From NCBI GenBank assembly GCA_900549005.1, contig URMT01000056.1, positions 1 to 10,659 of the forward strand: a DNA stretch of 10,659 bases, written 5' to 3'. The translations under genes and the position numbers were made by a program. Position 1 is the first letter of the stretch. Every line of letters begins with the position of its first letter. Below the pieces are notes generated by a model that worked only from the letters and a program-made list of their open reading frames with translations, made no database searches and was not told the DNA's origin. Shown in pieces: positions 6,270 through 10,659 of this stretch. The DNA is from an uncultured Eubacteriales bacterium. Its GTDB lineage: Bacteria; Bacillota; Clostridia; Christensenellales; Borkfalkiaceae.

Positions 6270-7154
6270 TTATTTCTTTATCCTGTATACCAGCATATTT
6301 ATCCAAATCTGCACTTTGAACATAAGATAGTCGTACAACCACAAAAACAGCGAGCCCGCGACGAGAATGATTATCCACACGTAATCGTTTATGGTCTGCC
6401 AGAAAGTGCTGGCATTGAGCCCCATAAAGCTGCCGAGCGCATAATACATTACAAATAACATAGCATCGAACCACACCATCTTTACGACGAGCGCAATCCA
6501 CCTGTTTACACTGTATTTAAGTTGCAGAGAATTAGCCAGCGGGTGAAGTCCGAAAAACATTACGAACGGGATAAACTCCCACCATCTGCCCACGAGACCG
6601 CCCACGAGCAATGCGAGAATTACCGTGGCGACATAGGCAAGCACATCCATAACGTAAAACTGCTTTGAAAGAGGCACCATAAGCGCCACCTGTGCGACTA
6701 TATATGCAGTAGCAAGTATCCAATATACGTAATACCCGAGCAGAAGCGCCGCAAACGCCGCGCCGCACGATATCCCCGCGAGCGCTATCTGGAAAGAGCG
6801 CGAATACTTGCGCCTGTCCTTTTGCGGCAACGGCTTTTGCCAGAGCACAAAGTGCCGCTTTTTGCCGCGCTCCGCGCCTGCACCTTCCCGTTCTTCGCCC
6901 GAATGGTTTGAAGCGCTTTCTACGCCACCGGCTTCAAAAAAGCCGTCGTCTGCGGGGGAATTGCCTGTATCTGATTGCGCGGCACCGCCCTTTTTAGCGG
7001 CGTCTGTCTGTTTTTCTGCATTTTGCCCGTCAGGCATTTCGCCCTGTTTTGCGCCGTTATTTGCGGCATAGTAGGGGGTGTTTTGCCCTTCGGGGGAAGA
7101 TATCGACTCTTCCTTATCGCGGGTTTCCCCGCGCATTTTTTTATCTTCGTCCAT
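6270..7154 (-). CDS. Multi-pass membrane protein with a long disordered N-terminal tail, function unknown
   Basis: The 294-residue protein has two parts. Residues 1-115 are hydrophilic and of low complexity, rich in G, E, A, N, Q, D and K, and probably disordered in the cytoplasm, ending in a basic stretch (KKRHFVLWQK, KDRRKYSR) at the membrane. Residues 121-290 hold about five or six hydrophobic segments (roughly 121-142, 144-163, 168-188, 192-206, 218-243, 256-277), with many aromatic residues and few charges. There is no signal peptide, transporter motif or enzyme motif that I recognise. The ATG is preceded by TAAGGTAGG. It starts 37 bases after the stop of the J-like gene and is last in the trpS operon. 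The context suggests it works with the J-like protein, perhaps as its membrane anchor, but that is inference only. Confidence 0.85.
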   Translation of the reverse strand: MDEDKKMRGETRDKEESISSPEGQNTPYYAANNGAKQGEMPDGQNAEKQTDAAKKGGAAQSDTGNSPADDGFFEAGGVESASNHSGEEREGAGAERGKKRHFVLWQKPLPQKDRRKYSRSFQIALAGISCGAAFAALLLGYYVYWILATAYIVAQVALMVPLSKQFYVMDVLAYVATVILALLVGGLVGRWWEFIPFVMFFGLHPLANSLQLKYSVNRWIALVVKMVWFDAMLFVMYYALGSFMGLNASTFWQTINDYVWIIILVAGSLFLWLYDYLMFKVQIWINMLVYRIKK

Positions 7155-7191
7155 AGCCTACCTTAACGCCGCGCGCCGCAAGATAAAAAAA

Positions 7192-7812
7192 TCAGCGGCA
7201 GCAGTTGCACAGCATATTGAGGCACATATTGAGCGCGCAGCACTGTATGCACGACGAACAGAAGCTGCCGCCGAGCTGTTCGTCGCCCGAGGGCTGCATA
7301 GTCTGCCCTTCGTATACGCCCTGCTGTCCGCCCTGGGGAGCCTGCGCCTGCTGTGCGTTACTCCTAAGCCTGTCGTTTAATTTGCGGTACGTTTCCTTAT
7401 ACTTTTCGTTGTCGGGTTCGAGCTGCATAGCGATTTCGAGCTGTTTTTTGCTCTCGTTCATCCAGCTCTTTTTATAGAACACCACGCTCTGCAAATAATG
7501 CCAGCGCGCGCCGCGCTCGTTGAACGAGTCGAGCACCCTCTGCGCCTCCTGGATATCGCCCGAGCGGATGAGTTCTTCAACCCTTTCGAACGAGGTGCCG
7601 CCGTTTTCGGAATTGGATTCGGCAAGCTCGCTCATAATTTCGGCATAGGCCGTATCCAGCCTGGTGAGCATACGCGCCGCCTCGTTGCCCTCTTCGCCGT
7701 CTTTGAAGCGGTCTTCGAGGTACTTTGCGCGCAACTTTGAATACGCGTCTTTGATTTCTTCTTCGGTAGCGCCTTCCGAAAGGCCCAAAAGTTCAAGATT
7801 GGACTTCTTCAT
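7192..7812 (-). CDS. Degenerate J-domain protein with TPR-like middle and cysteine-rich tail
   Basis: The 206-residue protein starts with a J-domain-like helical hairpin (LELLGLSEGATEEEIKDAYS, then KLRAKYLEDRF). The HPD tripeptide needed to stimulate DnaK is absent; YLED stands where YHPD would be. Residues about 75-148 look like one or two TPR repeats (SGDIQEAQRVL, then KKQLEIAMQLEPDNEKY). A Gln/Gly-rich linker follows, and then a tail with eight cysteines at 185, 188, 191, 192, 197, 202, 204 and 205. The tail could bind a metal or an Fe-S cluster, form disulfides or be lipid-modified. Its start overlaps the upstream DUF5685-type gene by 20 bases and the nearest GGAG is 14 bases away, so translation is probably coupled. 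It is unlikely to be a normal DnaK co-chaperone; scaffolding of the neighbouring proteins is more plausible. Confidence 0.87.
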   Translation of the reverse strand: MKKSNLELLGLSEGATEEEIKDAYSKLRAKYLEDRFKDGEEGNEAARMLTRLDTAYAEIMSELAESNSENGGTSFERVEELIRSGDIQEAQRVLDSFNERGARWHYLQSVVFYKKSWMNESKKQLEIAMQLEPDNEKYKETYRKLNDRLRSNAQQAQAPQGGQQGVYEGQTMQPSGDEQLGGSFCSSCIQCCALNMCLNMLCNCCR

Positions 7813-8677
7813 TTTTTTCTGATTTTCTCCCGCAGGACCCCGTGCCGTACATCACCGCGCGCGTCTTTAAAGGTATTCCGCGCAGAATGATGTTATCGGT
7901 GAGGTCGTGATTGAATTTGAATTTTATGTTGTAAAGGTGCGAACGCATATCGGCAAACAGGCTGTCGAATATGAACACGAGCTCGCCCTCGCCCTTTTTG
8001 AGCGCCTCTTTCTTTGTCTTTTCGCCGTAATTTAAGTGCAGTACGTTGTACCTGCCCTTTTTTACGTCCTTGTCGTAGTCGTCGAGCGCGTCTATGAGGT
8101 ATACCCACTTGCCTATCGCGTAGCTCAGCCCTTCGGTGTGCTCGTTGGAATGTTCGCCGAGAACTTCGGCAGAGAGCTGCCTCATCATCTGCGCCGTGGG
8201 TTCGCACGCCATATCTATGCTCGTGCAGCTCTGCTTTTCGAGCTCGGCCTGCGCCCTCATCTGTTCGCTTACGATATCCACCACGTTAGGGTATTTTTTT
8301 AAGGCGCGCTTATAGCCCTTGTTATATAAAAACCTGAGCGCGCCGCGCTTGTCGCCGTCGGCCTTGTCGTCGGTGAGTTTATAGTAGGCGAGCACGGTGT
8401 TCACGCAGGCTAAAAGCCTGGTTACGTCGTCCGTCTCGGTCATAGGGCGGCGGCGTATGGGGTGAACGGGGCACCTCCGCCTTACTATTTTTACGTCCTC
8501 GCCGCGGATATTGTGCACGAGCGCAGACATAAAAGCCATATCGTAGGTGAGCGCCGTGCGCGCCATCTGCCCGCACTCTGCGCTGATTGCCCTGCACACG
8601 CCGCAATAGAGCGCCTTGTAAAGCGTTTCGTCCTTGATGAAAAGGTAGGGCCTGTCAGGCCCGATATAGCCAAACAT
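7793..8677 (-). CDS. DUF5685-type protein with isoprenoid-synthase-like Asp-rich motifs
   Basis: The 294-residue, mostly helical protein opens with MFGYIGPDRPYLFIKD and YCGVCRA, which I recognise from memory as the Clostridia family DUF5685; no function is established for it that I know of. Two cysteine pairs, Cys25/Cys28 (CGVC) and Cys69/His72 (RRRCPVHP), look like a metal site. Further on, DDKAD (103-107) and DDYDKDVKKGR (199-209) match the DxxxD and DxxxDxxxGR motifs of squalene/phytoene synthases, about 97 residues apart. This suggests a relative of the all-alpha isoprenoid synthase fold, possibly without the same reaction. The ATG follows AAGGTG with eight bases between. That ribosome binding site overlaps the trpS stop codon nine bases upstream, so the genes form a tight operon. 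The C-terminal tail is charged and not conserved-looking. Confidence 0.85.
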   Translation of the reverse strand: MFGYIGPDRPYLFIKDETLYKALYCGVCRAISAECGQMARTALTYDMAFMSALVHNIRGEDVKIVRRRCPVHPIRRRPMTETDDVTRLLACVNTVLAYYKLTDDKADGDKRGALRFLYNKGYKRALKKYPNVVDIVSEQMRAQAELEKQSCTSIDMACEPTAQMMRQLSAEVLGEHSNEHTEGLSYAIGKWVYLIDALDDYDKDVKKGRYNVLHLNYGEKTKKEALKKGEGELVFIFDSLFADMRSHLYNIKFKFNHDLTDNIILRGIPLKTRAVMYGTGSCGRKSEKNEEVQS

Positions 8678-8686
8678 CGCGGCACC

Positions 8687-9709
8687 TTACAGCTGGTAGA
8701 AGCCGATTTTGCGGTATACCTTGGAAAGCGTGCCCGAGGCGACTTTATACGCCCTTGCCGCGCCCTCTTTCAAGACGGAGTTGAGGTATTCCTTGTCGGC
8801 AAGCAGGCGGGCCTGCTCATTTTGCACGGGGCCGAGCTTATCTGCCACGGCCTCGCCCACGGCCAGCTTGAAGTCGCCGTATCCCTTGCCCGCAAATTCG
8901 CGCTCGGTCTCTTCTATGCTCTTGCCCGAAAAGGCGGTGTATATCGAAATCAAGTTGCTCACGCCCGGCTTTTTTTCGGGCGAGTAGCGCACTTCGCTGT
9001 CGCTGTCGGTCACCGCCCTGCGGAACTTTTTTATAATAGTATCCCTGTCGTCGTCCATAAATATGGTGCCTGCGGGGTTTTCGGCAGATTTCGACATCTT
9101 TTTGGAGGGGTCGAGAAGGTCGCCGATTTTTGCGCCCACCTTGGGGTAGACGCCCTCGGGCACGACGAACGTGGGGGAATATATGTTGTTGAAGCGGATT
9201 GCGATGTCGCGCGTTATTTCAAGGTGCTGGCGCTGGTCTATGCCCACGGGCACCACGTCGGCCTTGTAAAGCAGTATGTCTGCCGCCATTAAGACTGGGT
9301 AGTCCATAAGGCCCATATTTATATTATCGGCGTGTTTTGCGCTCTTATCCTTGAACTGCGTCATACGCTCCATTTCGCCCACGTAGGTGAAGGTGTTCAG
9401 CACCCACGCGAGCTCTGCGTGGCAGGGCACGTGCGACTGCACATACAGAGTGCATTTTGCGGGGTCGAGCCCGCAGGCCATATACAGCGCGAGGAGCGAA
9501 AGCGTCTTTTGCCTGAGCTGGGCGGGCACCTGGCGCACGGTTATGGCGTGCATATTTGCGATGGCAAAAAAGCAGTTATATTCTTCCTGCATTGCCACCA
9601 TATTCTTTATTGCGCCTATATAATTGCCTATCGTAAGCGCGTTTGTGGGCTGAACGGCGGAATACAGCGTCTTTTTAGGCTGCGCCGCCGAGGTTATAAC
9701 TTCTTCCAT
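8687..9709 (-). CDS. trpS: Tryptophanyl-tRNA synthetase
   Basis: The 340-residue class I synthetase charges tRNA-Trp with tryptophan using ATP. The usual bacterial length is about 330-350, so it is complete. Visible motifs are the HIGH equivalent TIGN (26-29) within PTNALTIGNYIGA, GIDQRQH (157-162) in the tryptophan pocket region, and KMSKS (204-208). The first motif is slightly unusual: PTN replaces the common PSG. The ATG follows AGGA with eight bases of spacing. It is the first gene of an operon with the DUF5685-type, J-like and membrane protein genes, which is an unexpected company for a housekeeping synthetase. There is no T-box leader upstream, although many Firmicutes trpS genes have one. 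Confidence 0.96.
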   Translation of the reverse strand: MEEVITSAAQPKKTLYSAVQPTNALTIGNYIGAIKNMVAMQEEYNCFFAIANMHAITVRQVPAQLRQKTLSLLALYMACGLDPAKCTLYVQSHVPCHAELAWVLNTFTYVGEMERMTQFKDKSAKHADNINMGLMDYPVLMAADILLYKADVVPVGIDQRQHLEITRDIAIRFNNIYSPTFVVPEGVYPKVGAKIGDLLDPSKKMSKSAENPAGTIFMDDDRDTIIKKFRRAVTDSDSEVRYSPEKKPGVSNLISIYTAFSGKSIEETEREFAGKGYGDFKLAVGEAVADKLGPVQNEQARLLADKEYLNSVLKEGAARAYKVASGTLSKVYRKIGFYQL

Positions 9710-9710
9710 A

Positions 9711-9794
9711 TTACAAGTCCTGCGCGGAATTTACGCGCTTTTATTGGTCAGTACGGCGGGGCAAAGCCCGCGCCGATGGTAAAATTTGGTTATA
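9711..9794 (-). promoter_or_regulatory. Leader of the trpS operon
   Basis: The predicted leader is about 85 nt and holds two small stems: a GC-rich one at about 9758-9777 (GGCG and GGG arms around CTTTG, one bulge) and GCGCG/CGCGC at about 9722-9738. The ribosome binding site AGGA follows. No T-box sequence, Trp-codon leader peptide or terminator U-tract is seen, so attenuation is not supported. Confidence 0.4.
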
Positions 9795-9801
9795 CAACGA
9801 T

Positions 9802-9830
9802 ATTTTAGCATAATGCACGGCAAAATGCAA
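9802..9830 (-). promoter_or_regulatory. Extended -10 promoter of the trpS operon
   Basis: On the minus strand, -35 TTGCAT (9830-9825), a 17-bp spacer and TAAAAT (9807-9802) preceded by TGC give an extended -10 element. Transcription should start near 9795. No other promoter is seen for the four-gene operon. Confidence 0.75.
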
Positions 9831-9844
9831 CGCAATTGCCGCGC

Positions 9845-9867
9845 AACTTTGGCCAATCACCAAAGTT
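9845..9867. repeat. Inverted repeat upstream of the trpS promoter, possible operator
   Basis: AACTTTGG (9845-9852) and CCAAAGTT (9860-9867) are complementary around seven bases, and flanking GC pairs extend the match past one bulged base. It ends 15 bp upstream of the trpS -35. With no U-tract on either side it is more likely a protein-binding site than a terminator. Confidence 0.45.
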
Positions 9868-9906
9868 AGCCGAAATTTACACACTCTTTTCACCATAAAC
9901 CGCATT

Positions 9907-9951
9907 AAAATGCGCGTGGGCGCGCCGAAAAATTCGGCGCGCCCACGCGCA
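9907..9951 (-). terminator. Terminator of the 61-residue gene
   Basis: A perfect 19-bp stem (9911-9929 with 9933-9951) with a three-A loop is followed on the minus strand by TTTTAA. It lies 29 bases after the stop of the small gene at 9981. The very stable stem may also block + strand transcription. Confidence 0.88.
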
Positions 9952-9980
9952 ATGTTGCAGTCCCCGATAAAATCAGTCCG

Positions 9981-10166
9981 TCATAAAAACTGCTCTTTGA
10001 GTGCGGAAAGCAGCGACAGGTATTCGCGGCGCGCCGCGGCATACTGCTCTGCCTCGGCATACTCGACACAATGCTTTACCACGACATATATGGCGTTGTA
10101 ATAGCGGAATTTATCGGGCCGACGCTCTATTTTAAGAAAAACTTCGTGCGGAATAACATACCGCAT
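9981..10166 (-). CDS. Small helical protein of unknown function, divergent from an XRE regulator
   Basis: This 61-residue protein is not recognised. It starts MRYVIPHEVFLKIERRPDKF, then a predicted helical region rich in Tyr, Ala and Glu (YVVVKHCVEYAEAEQYAAAR), ending LSALKEQFL. There is no signal peptide or clear membrane helix and one cysteine, at residue 33. The ATG has a promoter upstream but no Shine-Dalgarno sequence; the first codons can form a TGCGG/CCGCA hairpin. It has its own promoter (10200-10228), whose spacer is a perfect palindromic operator, and its own terminator. That organisation supports a real gene despite the short length. The divergent XRE regulator probably controls it. 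A small regulatory or toxin-antitoxin-type pair is possible, but no toxin family is recognised. Confidence 0.7.
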   Translation of the reverse strand: MRYVIPHEVFLKIERRPDKFRYYNAIYVVVKHCVEYAEAEQYAAARREYLSLLSALKEQFL

Positions 10167-10199
10167 TTATAGGCGCGGATTTTATTGTATACTAACCGA

Positions 10200-10228
10200 A
10201 ATATATCACATAATATGTGATAAGTCAA
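10200..10228 (-). promoter_or_regulatory. Promoter of the 61-residue gene
   Basis: On the minus strand, -35 TTGACT (10228-10223), a 17-bp spacer and TATATT (10205-10200) are seen, so the start point is near 10193. The spacer is almost entirely the palindromic operator at 10204-10222, so bound regulator would block RNA polymerase. Confidence 0.75.
10204..10222. promoter_or_regulatory. Perfect 19-bp palindromic operator O1
   Basis: TATCACATAATATGTGATA has two perfect 9-bp half-sites around a central A (10213). It lies between -35 and -10 of the minus-strand promoter and in the -35 region of the + strand promoter of the XRE gene. This is the classic place for a Cro/CI-type repressor, and the XRE product is the obvious candidate ligand. 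Confidence 0.85.
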
Positions 10229-10230
10229 AC

Positions 10231-10236
10231 TATAAT
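10231..10236 (+). promoter_or_regulatory. -10 element of the XRE regulator gene
   Basis: An exact TATAAT without a recognisable -35 at 16-19 bp; that region is occupied by operator O1. The start point would be near 10243, inside operator O2, giving a leader of about 18 nt. Confidence 0.6.
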
Positions 10237-10252
10237 CATATTTTATGTGATA
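10234..10252. promoter_or_regulatory. Imperfect operator O2
   Basis: The right half TATGTGATA (10244-10252) is identical to that of O1. The left half AATCATATT matches O1 at six of nine positions. The centres of O1 and O2 are 30 bp apart, about three helical turns, so two dimers would sit on the same face of the DNA. O2 covers the predicted start point of the XRE gene. Confidence 0.65.
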
Positions 10253-10260
10253 ATTGGGAT

Positions 10261-10494
10261 ATGAGAAACAGAAACGACGGCACGCGGCTTGCCGAAATAC
10301 AGCGCAGACTGCGCGAAGAAATCAAGAACAGCGGAATGGCGCAGCGGGACATAGCCGCGGCGATTGGCGTTTCGCCGCAGACCGTTTCGCGCTATATGCG
10401 CGACGACATATTCCCCGCGCTCGATACGCTTGCAAGGCTGTGCGTGCTTCTGGACGTTTCGGCCGACTATATCCTCGGGATAACGGGTGAATGA
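10261..10494 (+). CDS. XRE/Cro-CI-type helix-turn-helix regulator, probably autoregulated
   Basis: A 77-residue single-domain regulator. The helix-turn-helix is at about 26-46 (MAQRDIAAAIGVSPQTVSRY), and the last helix carries VSADYILGI, very like the VSADYLLGL of the other XRE protein at 1500-1700. There is no effector domain. The ATG at 10261 is chosen because it is the first in frame after the promoter and leaves the usual helix before the HTH. Only TTGGGAT precedes it, so there is no good Shine-Dalgarno sequence. The gene diverges from the 61-residue gene, and the shared 94-bp region holds two related palindromes, so repression of its own promoter and of the divergent one is likely. Its real target range is unknown. 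Confidence 0.9.
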   Translation: MRNRNDGTRLAEIQRRLREEIKNSGMAQRDIAAAIGVSPQTVSRYMRDDIFPALDTLARLCVLLDVSADYILGITGE

Positions 10495-10508
10495 GCATAA
10501 AAAATTAA

Positions 10509-10523
10509 GGCGGTGCGCGCCGC
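10509..10523. other. Weak GC-rich hairpin after the XRE gene
   Basis: GGCG (10509-10512) can pair with CGCC (10518-10521), followed by GCATTTTAT on the + strand. It is far weaker than the other terminators here and may be the remnant of one. It marks the last GC-rich bases before the composition change. Confidence 0.3.
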
Positions 10524-10659
10524 ATTTTATATCTTGATGGTGATACAGTTAAAATTCCTGAAGGGTATCAAAATATCACAAGAGAGTACAACTTCTATCA
10601 CTTCTTAGAAGATTACTTGTTTGATAATTGGGAAGATATTGCTACAGATGAGACATATG
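10509..10659 (+). pseudogene. AT-rich open frame with no start codon, running off the window; possible gene remnant
   Basis: From the stop TAA at 10506 to the window edge, one + frame stays open for 50 codons. It encodes about ILYLDGDTVKIPEGYQNI, then a Tyr/Phe/Asp-rich part (EYNFYHFLEDYLFDNWEDI). There is no ATG, GTG or TTG in this frame before TTG at 10617; only an ATT at 10524 lies near the front. Codon use (GAT, AAT, TTA, ATT, ACA) is unlike the GC-rich neighbours. It looks like coding sequence that lost its 5' part, or a gene using a rare start. The family is not recognised and the rest lies outside the window, so function cannot be assigned. Confidence 0.4.

Noticed and set aside
8462..9292. 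Long + strand open frame opposite trpS and the DUF5685-type gene
   Set aside because: It is antisense to well-supported genes, gives a low-complexity protein rich in His, Arg and Ala, and has no ribosome binding site or family motif. It is explained by GC-rich codon bias.
9710..9900. T-box riboswitch upstream of trpS
   Set aside because: No T-box sequence (TGG-ACC-GCG type), specifier loop or terminator/antiterminator pair is present, and the leader is far too short.
9907..9951. Large inverted repeat as the terminal repeat of an insertion sequence
   Set aside because: It is a compact hairpin with a three-base loop right after a stop codon, with a U-tract on the minus strand. No transposase or partner repeat is seen.
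10254..10490. Second reading frame overlapping the XRE regulator
   Set aside because: It is shifted by one frame from a clear helix-turn-helix protein and gives an Arg/Ala-rich product with no domain.

Overview
The window looks like chromosomal DNA of a Gram-positive anaerobe of the class Clostridia, possibly a gut Christensenellales-type lineage. This is inferred from the genes and sequence style, since no rRNA or marker gene is present. The evidence is a PMR1/SERCA-like P-type ATPase with a small Cro/CI-type regulator, an RlmD/RlmCD-type 23S rRNA methyltransferase, a DUF5685-type protein beside a J-domain-like protein, GC-rich codon use, and very regular long GC-rich hairpin terminators. 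Nearly all genes lie on the minus strand. No tRNA, rRNA, CRISPR array or complete mobile element was seen.

Layout from the left. A small unrecognised + strand gene (74-406) sits behind an almost ideal extended -10 promoter whose predicted start point is the A of the ATG, so its mRNA is probably leaderless. It ends in a perfect terminator (424-464). A minus-strand HAD-family phosphatase follows (577-1239). Next is a 260-bp intergenic region full of inverted repeats, with terminator-like hairpins whose U-tracts face the + strand although no + gene is there. Then come a small XRE regulator (1500-1700) and, upstream of it in the same operon, a large calcium-type P-type ATPase (1739-4552) with its own promoter at 4627-4655. 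The methyltransferase gene (4767-6161) ends in a clear terminator and begins three bases after the U-rich tail of another.

The central operon, read right to left, is trpS (promoter 9802-9830), DUF5685-type protein, degenerate J-domain/TPR protein with a cysteine-rich tail, and a multi-pass membrane protein. It is tightly packed: a 9-nt gap, then a 20-nt overlap, then a 37-nt gap. It ends in the hairpin that abuts the methyltransferase start. The three genes after trpS are the least understood part of the window. The DUF5685-type protein carries two Asp-rich motifs laid out as in squalene/phytoene synthases plus a CxxC...CxxH cluster. The J-like protein has lost HPD and ends in eight cysteines within 21 residues.

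On the right, a 61-aa unknown gene (minus) and a 77-aa XRE regulator (+) diverge from a 94-bp region. It holds a perfect 19-bp palindromic operator and a second, imperfect copy centred 30 bp away, placed so that both promoters could be controlled together. After the regulator, composition switches abruptly to AT-rich sequence carrying an open frame with no usable upstream start codon. This may be a gene remnant or the edge of an acquired segment.
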